DNA of 57,632 bases from Mariaggregatimicrobium sp964498785 (lineage in GTDB: Bacteria; Zhuqueibacterota; Zhuqueibacteria; Thermofontimicrobiales; Thiofontviventaceae), in NCBI GenBank assembly GCA_964498785.1, contig CAZCJL010000034.1, forward strand, positions 1 to 57,632, read 5' to 3'. Positions 1 to 7,933 of this stretch are shown here, in pieces (within the stretch, counting starts at the first letter, position 1; every line of letters starts with the position of its first letter). The notes under the pieces are model-generated. The model did not search any database, had not been told where the DNA came from, and saw nothing but the letters and a program-made list of their open reading frames with translations. The position numbers and the translations under genes were made by a program.

Positions 1-91
1 TGCGTTGATTACTGGTGATTGGAGATTGTTGAAACAACTTGCAGTGTGCGCGAATGAAACACATCATCGAAAATTTAAAGGTATCGAGTGA

Positions 92-119
92 GTCACTTCC
101 CGACTTCGCTCGAAGTGAC
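92..119. repeat. Short inverted repeat, GTCACTTC/GAAGTGAC
   Basis: GTCACTTC at 92-99 is mirrored perfectly by GAAGTGAC at 112-119 around the core CGACTTCGCTC. The same core (CGAGCGAAGTCG on the opposite strand) recurs in the stem-loop at 57528-57557, so both belong to one dispersed palindromic family. No coding role is visible. Confidence 0.6.
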
Positions 120-552
120 ACCTACGGAATCTGTTTAAATACGACATAAAGGCAATCGCCCATATCTACTATAAAATATTGAGAAGATACAAGGAATTAA
201 TGATAAACTGATTATCACGATTTTAAAACCCGGAAAAACGATCAAACGGCAAACAGGCGAGTGATCAATTATATATGCACCAGACAGCAGACATTCGAAT
301 TCGACAATTGAAGAAACGCATCACAGTTGGCTTATAAGCAACTTGTCCGATAAAAGCGACTTTAACAAAGAGTTTTCAAATTTTTGAAGCTCTTATTTAT
401 TACGGATAAACTCATAAGCATTTCAAAACATGATATTTACTCATTAGAATTTTATCTAACATATCGAAAAATTAAATATCAATTCTTCCTTGCAATGAGA
501 CAAATGACACAAAGCAAACTAAAAATAATTAGTTGCTATTCAGCATATAGCT

Positions 553-583
553 GTCATTCCCGCATGTTTTTAGCGGGAATCTC
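553..583. repeat. Palindromic intergenic repeat, GTCATTCC type (copy 1)
   Basis: ATTCCCGC (556-563) and GCGGGAAT (573-580) form a perfect 8-bp stem flanked by GTC and CTCC. It is the same design as the stem-loops at 651-670, 697-716 and 978-997, with GTCATTCC at one edge and GGAATCTCC at the other. The stem sequence differs between copies while base pairing is kept. Confidence 0.65.
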
Positions 584-635
584 CTAAAATTAAGCAAAGT
601 GCATGCCCGATAGAAGCTGTATCATAAGTCTGATT

Positions 636-744
636 TTTTTGTAAAATGTCATTCCGGGCTTGTCCCGGAATCTCATAATTATTATAAAATTAGGAGATTC
701 CTGCATTCGCAGGAATGACGCCAAAAAATGACATTTTACAAAAA
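636..744. mobile_element. MITE-like element with 18-bp terminal inverted repeats
   Basis: TTTTTGTAAAATGTCATT (636-653) is repeated as its exact reverse complement at 727-744, enclosing about 109 bp with no reading frame. Inside are two perfect stem-loops of opposite orientation: ATTCCGGG/CCCGGAAT (651-658, 663-670) and ATTCCTGC/GCAGGAAT (697-704, 709-716). Short non-coding DNA with long terminal inverted repeats is the usual form of a miniature inverted-repeat element moved in trans. It lies directly beside a decayed GIY-YIG gene. No clear target-site duplication was seen, so mobility is inferred. Confidence 0.55.
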
Positions 745-761
745 GTGTCCGGTAGCAAGCG

Positions 762-899
762 GCAATTGTATTTTTTTGTAAATCCCCCGATCAAATTCTT
801 TTTATGTTCATACACACGTCAAATAAGGTTGTTTGTAACTCCGATGTAAAGTACATTGTTATGCTTGTTTGCCATCATGTACACATAATTGGTCTTCAT
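762..899 (-). pseudogene. GIY-YIG endonuclease remnant (N-terminal part only)
   Basis: Reading the minus strand from ATG at 899 gives MKTNYVYMMANKHNNVLYIG, then VTNNLI, a TGA stop, then RVYEHKKNLIGGFTKKYN. This matches the start of small stand-alone GIY-YIG proteins (YVYxLxN..., LYIGVTNNL, R-YEHK, GFTKKYN). The stop sits where the family has the conserved arginine, consistent with CGA to TGA. After KKYN the match ends, next to the repeat element at 636-744, and the C-terminal half is absent. The remnant cannot encode an active nuclease. Confidence 0.7.
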
Positions 900-972
900 A
901 ATTTCGCAATCAGAAAATGCTTTTCTTTGCCGGTATGATATAAATTTTTATCTCACTTATTCACATTGAAAA

Positions 973-998
973 GGGAGACTCCTGCATTCGCAGGAGTG
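973..998. repeat. Palindromic intergenic repeat, GTCATTCC type (diverged copy)
   Basis: ACTCCTGC (978-985), loop ATTC, and GCAGGAGT (990-997) form a perfect 8-bp stem. It is nearly the stem-loop at 697-716 with a compensated A-T to G-C style change, so it is a related copy. The rest of 900-1237 is AT-rich with no recognisable gene. Confidence 0.55.
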
Positions 999-1237
999 GC
1001 TTGTAATGCAAAATCGAACAGGGCTTTTTTTGCAAATGACACCATTCAATTTTTTATAAATATATCCAAATAATTTATCGAATGATAGACTTTTTCGATG
1101 GATATAAATTCAGTATAATAATACAAAATAAAAAATCAAACATGTTTCCTCTTCATCCGCAATTTAGAGTGACAGCGCCCATCAATTACGATGGACGCCA
1201 TCAACTGCCTTACCATCGCGAGTAACAAGCATTCACA

Positions 1238-2815
1238 TTAATTCATTAAAATTTTATCGACTTCCTCTTTATCAACATCTTTTACATACGTAATTCCACT
1301 TATATCTGCACTTTCATGAGTAAGCGCTGCGATATCACTTCTCTCAACATGTCCCAATGTAAATTTGCGATTTCCGCACATTAGTTGTCGCAGTCCCTGA
1401 GCAAGTCTTTCATAATAGGTATACAATCCGACGGCGCCGGTGGGTAGTTCTTTGAACATTTCACTGCCAAGTTCATGACGCAAATCAGCGGCAGTGACAA
1501 AAATTTCATCAATATTTGTTCCAAAGCGTTCTACATATACTGGCAGCATACCCTCATTAATTTTCTTACCAATCGTTTTGCCAACCATTGCAGCGGCGAG
1601 AGGCCCGCGGGCCATACCGATCAATTTAACGTAAGGAGCACCCAGTGCGAGTCCTTTATAAATTTGATCTTCAAATGTAAAGCCACCTGCGAATGCGATT
1701 GCAGGAACATGTTGTCCGGCTTTATTCAGGCGATCTGCATATTCATAAGCCAATGAATGCAATTCGACTGCCGGAATTCCCCATTCGTTCATCATACGCC
1801 AGGGGCTCATACCGGTACCGCCTCCTGCTCCATCAATCGTCAGCAAATCAATTTTTGCTTTTGACGAATATTTTAATGCCCGGGCAAGATCTGCTGGCCG
1901 GTAAGCACCTGTTTTCAAGAAAACATGTTTTGCACCAGCATCGCGAAGTTCCTGCACTCGTTCCATGAAACTTTCTTCTGAGACCATACCGATGCGAGAA
2001 TGGCGCTCAAATTCTTTAAAAGCGCCGGATTCAAACGCTTTTATGACATTTTCATCCAATGGATCTGGCAACACGATATAACCACGTTTTCTTAATAATT
2101 GTGCTTTTGCTAAATCTTTAATTTTCACCTCGCCACCAATATCTTTCGCACCCTGTCCCCATTTGAGCTCCACAGTTTCCACGCCAAGCTCACGCACAGC
2201 ATATTCCTGAATACCCAATCTCGTATCTTCGACATTTGCCTGACAGACAATCACTCCATATCCGTTACGTTGCCAGCGCTGGAACATTTTAACCCGCCGG
2301 TCAAGTTCCGGCGCTTTTACTACCTTGCCATTAGTTATTTCTGATTGCACATCCATTCCCACCACATTTTCACCAATTGTTAAACCGGTGCCGGCCAGGG
2401 CAGTGCCAATTGCCAGACCTTCCCAATTATTGTGGGCAACATTGGTTGAGCCGAGCCCCGGGATCATTATCGGAAGTTTAAATTTCAGATTACCGATTCG
2501 TTGTTCAAGGCTGACATTAGGGAAAATCGCTTTATCGCTATCCGCCTCAATTCCGTGTGCGCCAACGGCTGTTCCCAAAATTGTAAAATGGGAGTAATCA
2601 ACAGGGTAATCTTTTTCTGAAGCCGTTGTCACGATTCCGAATGGTTGCGGATAAATAACTTCATGACCGCGATAAGCTGATTTGCCAATTTCGCACATTC
2701 CGATACAACCATCAACGCAAGTAACGCACATCCCGCTAAAGGGACTAATAGAACCTTCTGTTCTGTTTTTACTTAATGTCGCTGCAGAGCGATTTACTTT
2801 GGTTAACGAAGGCAT
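1238..2815 (-). CDS. FMN-binding glutamate synthase-like protein with N-terminal Fe-S motif
   Basis: The 525-residue protein resembles the FMN/synthase domain of the glutamate synthase large subunit (archaeal-type GltB). Motifs include ELKWGQGAK near residue 215 and a glycine-rich LTIDGAGGGTGMSP, both belonging to the flavin barrel. The glutaminase domain of bacterial GltB is absent, so nitrogen would have to come from ammonia or another subunit. An N-terminal cysteine group (C30, C33, C37, C41) could bind an iron-sulfur cluster. The ATG at 2815 was chosen because AGAGGAGAG lies just upstream; the longer frame from 2839 would translate that ribosome site. It is the last gene of the cluster with a NuoF-GltD fusion, so it probably receives electrons from that complex. 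Whether it makes glutamate or another product is unknown. Confidence 0.85.
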   Translation of the reverse strand: MPSLTKVNRSAATLSKNRTEGSISPFSGMCVTCVDGCIGMCEIGKSAYRGHEVIYPQPFGIVTTASEKDYPVDYSHFTILGTAVGAHGIEADSDKAIFPNVSLEQRIGNLKFKLPIMIPGLGSTNVAHNNWEGLAIGTALAGTGLTIGENVVGMDVQSEITNGKVVKAPELDRRVKMFQRWQRNGYGVIVCQANVEDTRLGIQEYAVRELGVETVELKWGQGAKDIGGEVKIKDLAKAQLLRKRGYIVLPDPLDENVIKAFESGAFKEFERHSRIGMVSEESFMERVQELRDAGAKHVFLKTGAYRPADLARALKYSSKAKIDLLTIDGAGGGTGMSPWRMMNEWGIPAVELHSLAYEYADRLNKAGQHVPAIAFAGGFTFEDQIYKGLALGAPYVKLIGMARGPLAAAMVGKTIGKKINEGMLPVYVERFGTNIDEIFVTAADLRHELGSEMFKELPTGAVGLYTYYERLAQGLRQLMCGNRKFTLGHVERSDIAALTHESADISGITYVKDVDKEEVDKILMN

Positions 2816-2863
2816 TGCAACTCTCCTCTTTATGTTCAAAGTTATAATTTCAGATCAATTAAA

Positions 2864-3556
2864 CTATTTGGATTTAGGAACCCTGTCGGCAGCCAATTCA
2901 CAGGCAACACACGGATCCATGTAACACATCATATCATCGAAGTAATCAACACAGGGAGGTTCCAAATTAGCACAGGCATTACACACGGCAAACTCCTGTG
3001 TATTTGGCCCCGGACACCGCAACTGACAGGCCGGACATATATACATACATCCCCCGCAGAGGCGGCATTCTTCAGATTTTTTATCAAAAGGTGTGGTAAT
3101 ATGCCTTTTATCTCCCCGACCGACAAAGCCAATTGCCTTTCCCATCATTTGTTCGGCACACATACGCACGCATAGTCCGCAATTGATGCAATCTTCGTAT
3201 TCCTGCTTAAAACGAACTGTACGCACCCCATGCCTGGACGCCAAATCTTGAATAACTTTAGAACCAGGACAGGTGGCCAGATAAAGTTCAATGATCATTT
3301 TTCTTGCATTCAACACTCGCTCAGAATTTGTTTGTACTTTTAATCCTTCGGAGGCCGGGTAAGTGCATGAACTGACTAACCGCGTTGCACCTGGTTCTCC
3401 AATTTCCACAACACATAAGCGACATGCGCCATAAGGGCTCAAACCGTCATTGTAACACAATGTCGGTATATTCAGCCCCAAAAACTTCGCCGCTTCCAAT
3501 AATGTGGTTCCTTTTTCAACCTGTACATCGATACCATTTATAGTCAGGTTAATCAT
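2864..3556 (-). CDS. HoxU/NuoG-N-like iron-sulfur protein
   Basis: The 230-residue electron-transfer subunit starts with a plant-type [2Fe-2S] domain (C34, C45, C48, C64), followed by two 4Fe-4S motifs of the C-x2-C-x2-C-x3-C type (C123-C133 and C164-C174). This matches the N-terminal part of NuoG, HoxU and the front of [FeFe]-hydrogenases. The usual His-Cys3 cluster between them seems reduced to a single C96. The C-terminus is unusually cysteine rich (C177, C181, C192, C195, C202, C211, C216, C219), which may hold an extra cluster. There is no H-cluster domain, so it is not a hydrogenase. It sits 40 bases after the NuoF-GltD gene and 48 before the glutamate-synthase-like gene. Confidence 0.85.
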   Translation of the reverse strand: MINLTINGIDVQVEKGTTLLEAAKFLGLNIPTLCYNDGLSPYGACRLCVVEIGEPGATRLVSSCTYPASEGLKVQTNSERVLNARKMIIELYLATCPGSKVIQDLASRHGVRTVRFKQEYEDCINCGLCVRMCAEQMMGKAIGFVGRGDKRHITTPFDKKSEECRLCGGCMYICPACQLRCPGPNTQEFAVCNACANLEPPCVDYFDDMMCYMDPCVACELAADRVPKSK

Positions 3557-3596
3557 ACTTTATTCCTTTTATATTTATATGCTTCAATTAATAATA

Positions 3597-6410
3597 TTAT
3601 GTTTTTTTTAGCATTTCCACTTCAATTTCACAACGTAAACATCGACTGGCTTCTTTCATAGCCATTTCTTGTGTATAAGCCTGTTCCACCTCCATAAATC
3701 CGCGTACTCTTTTTTCCGGTGAAATTCGTTTCGGCTTAATTACCGAATAATCCACTGGTTCCGCATCCGGATCAAATTTGACATCTGCTGTTTTATGAGT
3801 CTTCCAGGGATACATGCTGTGAGATTTTCCCATCAGATATTGGTCGATGGATTCTGCTGCTTTTTGACCAGCGGCGATCGCCTTAATCACAGTTGCCGGG
3901 CCTGTGGCGATATCTCCTCCTGCGAAAACATTTTCAATACTTGTCTGTCCGTTTTCATCGATTTTGATCGTGCCATCATTCCGGGTTTCAACATCAAGTC
4001 CTGCAAACAATTTTTGCACATCAGCAAACTCACCAATGGCCGGAATAATAATATTCGCCTTTAATTCAAATTCAGAATCTTCCACAGGAACAGGTTTTCG
4101 CCGCCCGTCTTTACCATAAATATCTGGTTTCATTTTAACACACCGAATCGCAGTTACATTTTTGCCATCACCGGAAATCTCTACCGGTGCAGCGAGTGTT
4201 ATTAATTTAACACCTTCTTCCAGGCTATCTTCAATTTCTTCAATAAATGCCGGCATTTCTTCCTGAGTTCGACGGTAAACAATGGTGACAGATTCTGCGC
4301 CCAACCTGACGCAGGTACGAGCTGCATCAATCGCTGTATTGCCTCCTCCTATTAGAACAACCTGCTTGTTTTTCATATCAACCGGTTTCCCGAGCTTTAC
4401 ATCCCGTAAAAAATCGACTCCCTGATAAACACCATTCAGATTTTCACCATCAATACCCAGCGACCTATCGCCGTACATCCCAACAGCGACAAAGAATGCA
4501 TCGAATTCCTCTTGCATCAGATCTGTAAACAACACATTTTCACCGATTTTTGTATTTGTTTTAATCATAACTCCCATATCTCTAATAGCCTTAATTTCCT
4601 GTTTCAGCACAGAATCCGGAAGTCGACTTCCCGGGATTGCTTCGGCCAGCATTCCACCGGCAATTTCGTGGCTTTCAAACACTGTTGATTGATAACCAAT
4701 TCTCGCTAAAAAATATGCCGCGCTTAAACCGGCCGGACCACCTCCGATAATACACACTTTTTGAGATTTTTTTTCCTCTGGTAGCGCCACTATTGGTCGA
4801 GTACCATTGCTAAAATGATCTCCCACAAAACGTTTCAATGATCGGATAGCAACAGGATCATCAATTTGATTTCGGCGGCATTTTAGTTGACACGGACTGT
4901 CGCAAACCCTGCCACACACCGATGGAAAAGGATTCGTGTTTAAAATTTCCAACATAGCGTCATTAAATCGACCTTCGGAAATATAGGCAATATATGCCGG
5001 TGCATTTGTTCCGGCAGGACACGAATTTTGGCAAGGCGAGATATATAAGTTCCGGCAAACACTTGCTGAGCACCTCTTTTGAACAATGTGTTCAATAAAT
5101 TCATTGCGAAAATAGCGGAGCGTACTAAGAACCGGATTCGCAGCCGTCTGCCCAAGTCCACATTGTGTTGTATCCCGCACAACAAGAGCCAGCGATTCCA
5201 ATAACGCTAGTTTTTCCATTGTTCCGCGGCCTTCAGAAATATCTGTTACCAGTTCCAACATACGCTGAATTCCTTTACGACAGGCGAAACACTTGCCGCA
5301 AGACTCATCCTGTAAAAAGGTCAGGAAATATTTGGCAACGTCTACCATGCAAGTATCTTCATCCATTACAACCATTCCGCCGGAGCCCATGATTGATCCG
5401 GCTTCAGCCAGTTTTTCATAATCCACTGGTAAATTCAATGCCTCGCCGGGTAAACATCCACCAGATGGTCCGCCAGTTTGGACAGCCTTAAATGTCTTAT
5501 TATTGGGTATTCCACCACCAATATTGAAAATGATATCGCCAAGCGGAATGCCCATCGGCACTTCCACAAGGCCGGTGTTATTAATTTTGCCAACCAGAGA
5601 GAAAATTTTAGTTCCCTTGCTTTTTTCCGTCCCAAAGCCTCGGAACCATTGTGAACCCTTTTTGATGATGTGCGGGACATTCGCCCAGGTTTCAACATTA
5701 TTAATTGACGTTGGTTTTCCCCATAGTCCGCGTTGAATCGGAAATGGGGGACGCTGTTTCGGTTCACCAACGCGGCCTTCAATAGATGCGATTAACGCAG
5801 TTTCTTCGCCACAGACAAAGGCGCCAGCTCCGCACACAACCTTAATATGAAAGCTAAAATTAGTTCCAAGAATATTTTTACCAAGCAATCCGTATGCTTT
5901 TGCCTGTTCGATAGCATGTCGCACCCGATTAACCGCGAGGGGATATTCAACTCTAATGTAAATATATCCTTGCTGTGCTCCAACTGCACGTGCCCCAATT
6001 ATCATCCCTTCTAACACGGCATGAGGATCCGATTCCAGAATACTACGATCCATAAATGCTCCGGGGTCTCCCTCATCCGCGTTGCAGATAAGATATTTCA
6101 CATCTCCAGGTGTATTTCGGCATAGTTCCCATTTCACTCCGGTTGTAAAACCTGCTCCTCCACGTCCGCGTAATCCTGAAGACTTGATTTCTGCAAGAAT
6201 TTCTTCCTGGGATTGAGAGCGTAACACTTTTACCAAAGCTTCATAGCCACCGTTAGCGATATACTCTTCGATACTATCCGGATCAATTTTGCCCCTGTTT
6301 TTTAACACGACTAATTGTTGCTGCTTAAAAAAGTCCAGTTCATGAATCTCAGGGACATTTTGACGACTTGTCTTTTCTTCCAATGTATTCTCCCTGTTTT
6401 GTTTTAACAC
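3597..6410 (-). CDS. NuoF-GltD fusion: NADH-binding flavoprotein joined to glutamate synthase small-chain-like oxidoreductase
   Basis: This 937-residue protein has two enzymes in one chain. Residues about 30-440 are NuoF/HydB/HndC-like: GRGGAGFTTG (82-91) and CNADEGDPGAF (109-119) for FMN and NADH, and cysteines 371, 374, 377 and 417 for a 4Fe-4S cluster. Residues about 455-930 are GltD/NfnB-like: cysteines at 460, 464, 499, 503, 507 and 511, an FAD fingerprint GGGPAG near 556, a second nucleotide site GGGNTAIDAA near 690, and FAGGD near the end. A final CLRC pair lies at the C-terminus. The ATG overlaps the preceding gene by 7 bases, implying coupled translation. The fusion hard-wires an NADH site to an NAD(P)H/FAD site, as expected in a transhydrogenase or bifurcating complex. 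Direction and partners are inferred. Confidence 0.9.
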   Translation of the reverse strand: MLKQNRENTLEEKTSRQNVPEIHELDFFKQQQLVVLKNRGKIDPDSIEEYIANGGYEALVKVLRSQSQEEILAEIKSSGLRGRGGAGFTTGVKWELCRNTPGDVKYLICNADEGDPGAFMDRSILESDPHAVLEGMIIGARAVGAQQGYIYIRVEYPLAVNRVRHAIEQAKAYGLLGKNILGTNFSFHIKVVCGAGAFVCGEETALIASIEGRVGEPKQRPPFPIQRGLWGKPTSINNVETWANVPHIIKKGSQWFRGFGTEKSKGTKIFSLVGKINNTGLVEVPMGIPLGDIIFNIGGGIPNNKTFKAVQTGGPSGGCLPGEALNLPVDYEKLAEAGSIMGSGGMVVMDEDTCMVDVAKYFLTFLQDESCGKCFACRKGIQRMLELVTDISEGRGTMEKLALLESLALVVRDTTQCGLGQTAANPVLSTLRYFRNEFIEHIVQKRCSASVCRNLYISPCQNSCPAGTNAPAYIAYISEGRFNDAMLEILNTNPFPSVCGRVCDSPCQLKCRRNQIDDPVAIRSLKRFVGDHFSNGTRPIVALPEEKKSQKVCIIGGGPAGLSAAYFLARIGYQSTVFESHEIAGGMLAEAIPGSRLPDSVLKQEIKAIRDMGVMIKTNTKIGENVLFTDLMQEEFDAFFVAVGMYGDRSLGIDGENLNGVYQGVDFLRDVKLGKPVDMKNKQVVLIGGGNTAIDAARTCVRLGAESVTIVYRRTQEEMPAFIEEIEDSLEEGVKLITLAAPVEISGDGKNVTAIRCVKMKPDIYGKDGRRKPVPVEDSEFELKANIIIPAIGEFADVQKLFAGLDVETRNDGTIKIDENGQTSIENVFAGGDIATGPATVIKAIAAGQKAAESIDQYLMGKSHSMYPWKTHKTADVKFDPDAEPVDYSVIKPKRISPEKRVRGFMEVEQAYTQEMAMKEASRCLRCEIEVEMLKKT

Positions 6411-6778
6411 GATTGTTCTTCTCCGATACTTAAAGCATACTGTGGGACAATTTCCCCATTTAGAATGTGTTTCTCGAAAATTTCATTCACTTTTTCCTCG
6501 CTCAACGCGAAATACTTAACCGGTTCTTCTTTATCCAAATATATCGTGGCCATGGGTTCTTTACTGCATAAACCAGCGCAACCCGAAGCGCTTAAAATAA
6601 CCCCGGCAACGGCTCTGTTTTGGATCTCCTTTTTAAACGCATGGTAAATCGTCTCTGCACCGGATGCAATTCCGCATGTCCCTTTATGAACAATAATTTT
6701 TGCTCTATAATTCTTTTGGCTAAATTTCCGAAACTCATCCTGATACTTTTGAAAATTCTCAATAGTGAGTTTAGGCAT
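6404..6778 (-). CDS. HndB-like thioredoxin-fold [2Fe-2S] ferredoxin
   Basis: This 124-residue protein has GTCGIASGA (C35) and SGCAGLC (C67, C71), the pattern of the small stand-alone ferredoxin subunits found as HndB in NADP-reducing hydrogenases and at the front of HydB proteins. It probably carries a [2Fe-2S] cluster that relays electrons between the NuoE and NuoF modules. Its stop overlaps the start of the fusion gene. Start ATG 6778 follows AGGAGAGTTGT. The 198-base gap before it, up to nuoE, holds no convincing gene. Confidence 0.85.
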   Translation of the reverse strand: MPKLTIENFQKYQDEFRKFSQKNYRAKIIVHKGTCGIASGAETIYHAFKKEIQNRAVAGVILSASGCAGLCSKEPMATIYLDKEEPVKYFALSEEKVNEIFEKHILNGEIVPQYALSIGEEQSC

Positions 6779-6976
6779 ACAACTCTCCTTTTATCTGTTT
6801 GTTTTCATTATTGAATCGTTTAGACAAAAATTTCTGAGGCAGGATAAATCTATTTGAACAGATCCATGATGATTGATTTTTTTTGAATAATAGCCCTTTA
6901 TGCAAATATGGTTTTTTTTTCGTTCGATGATAATAACATGTCATCTTTTTAAAAGGAATCACCTATACCCTCATTT

Positions 6977-7441
6977 CTATTCGTTCAGGTTTCGATATTT
7001 ATTCAATATAGAATTTACCTTTTGAATTCGAGTATTCCCGTGATATTGATTATCAACTACAACGATTGGTCCCAAAGCACAAGCGCCGAGGCAATTAACA
7101 GTCTTAAGCGTAAATTGCTGGTCTTCAGTCGTATCACCCACCTCCAAATTCAAACGATGTTTAACTTCTTCCAACACGCGATGTCCGCCGCGTACATGAC
7201 ATGCTGTGCCGAGACAAACTTGTATCAAGTGCTTGCCCTGGGGTTTCAGGTTAAAAGCATTATAAAATGATGCAATGCTAAAAAGATCAATCAAGGCCTT
7301 ACCTGTTTCTTCTGATACCATTCGAAGCGCATCTTCAGGAAGATAGCCAAATTCATTTTGAATGTCCCCCAATATAGCAATCAAGCTATCTTTTTCCTCG
7401 CTATTACGCTCCAAAATGTCCTGCACAATTGTTGTATCCAT
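6977..7441 (-). CDS. nuoE: NuoE/HndA-like [2Fe-2S] subunit
   Basis: This 154-residue thioredoxin-like ferredoxin of the 24-kDa complex I family has the four cluster ligands in order: C76, C81, C117 and C121 (CLGTAC and CLGAC). An N-terminal helical bundle precedes them (FGYLPEDAL). It is the first gene of the minus-strand redox cluster, with GGAGGATTC before the ATG at 7441. Because no membrane subunits of complex I are nearby and the next genes are HndB- and NuoF-like, it most likely belongs to a soluble NAD(P)H complex rather than respiratory complex I. Confidence 0.92.
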   Translation of the reverse strand: MDTTIVQDILERNSEEKDSLIAILGDIQNEFGYLPEDALRMVSEETGKALIDLFSIASFYNAFNLKPQGKHLIQVCLGTACHVRGGHRVLEEVKHRLNLEVGDTTEDQQFTLKTVNCLGACALGPIVVVDNQYHGNTRIQKVNSILNKYRNLNE

Positions 7442-7630
7442 GAATCCTCCAAATTTGCTTTAACCATCATACAGCTATTCTGCTTTTAAACAGCCCAACC
7501 AAGCTGTTAAATTATTAATTAAGTGAAAAATAGCAGCAACGCCATGTTTTAGATAACATATTTATTACTTTTTAATTAAGAAACATAACAGATGCAAATT
7601 GTTTAAAAAAATCTTTAATTTAGAGTTTCA

Positions 7631-7933
7631 TTAACAATATTCTGAACAATGCCAAACCCCTCCATCTGGCTTAGGAAACGTGCATGTTTCACGACAGGCG
7701 CAATTCGAGCATAATCCTTTGTATTTCGGATCGCTTTTTTCTGCAGTTATATTAATTTCATCAACATTATGCTTTTCTGGAATGTTAGGCTGGAGGGAAG
7801 CGTTTGCAGACCGATCAAAATCATTAAACATTTCGCAAAACCACACGGGATGGTCCGAATCACGAGAAAGCCGACAATATGGAGCATTGTTGCATGTAAT
7901 GCATATTCCATAATATGTTGAGTTACTTGACAC
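7631..7933 (-). CDS. Small protein with a duplicated cysteine motif
   Basis: No known function was recognised. The 100-residue protein consists of two similar units: GICITCNNAPYC...VWFCEMF at residues 9-35 and GLCSNCACRETC...VWHCSEYC near the end. Each has C-x2-C, a further Cys, then a Trp-x-Cys-x-(E) tail, so eight or more cysteines could hold two metal sites (zinc or iron-sulfur). A charged linker of about 35 residues separates them. It lies upstream of nuoE on the same strand with a 190-base gap, so a link to the redox cluster is possible but unproven. Confidence 0.7.
   Translation of the reverse strand: MSSNSTYYGICITCNNAPYCRLSRDSDHPVWFCEMFNDFDRSANASLQPNIPEKHNVDEINITAEKSDPKYKGLCSNCACRETCTFPKPDGGVWHCSEYC

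Noticed and set aside
384..587. A 67-residue plus-strand frame
   Set aside because: No ribosome site, no similarity, and it runs into the stem-loop repeat at 553-583.
1175..1199. Hairpin GCGCCCATC/GATGGACGC as terminator of the redox cluster
   Set aside because: The stem has a mismatch and no T-run follows on the minus strand; support is too weak.
5435..5782. A 115-residue frame inside the NuoF-GltD gene
   Set aside because: It lies fully inside a well-supported coding region in another frame.
6771..6962. A 63-residue minus-strand frame between nuoE and the HndB-like gene
   Set aside because: Composition is not protein-like and it overlaps the ribosome site and start of the next gene.
1238..7441. 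A [FeFe]-hydrogenase or respiratory complex I operon
   Set aside because: No H-cluster domain and no membrane subunits are present; only the soluble electron-transfer modules occur.
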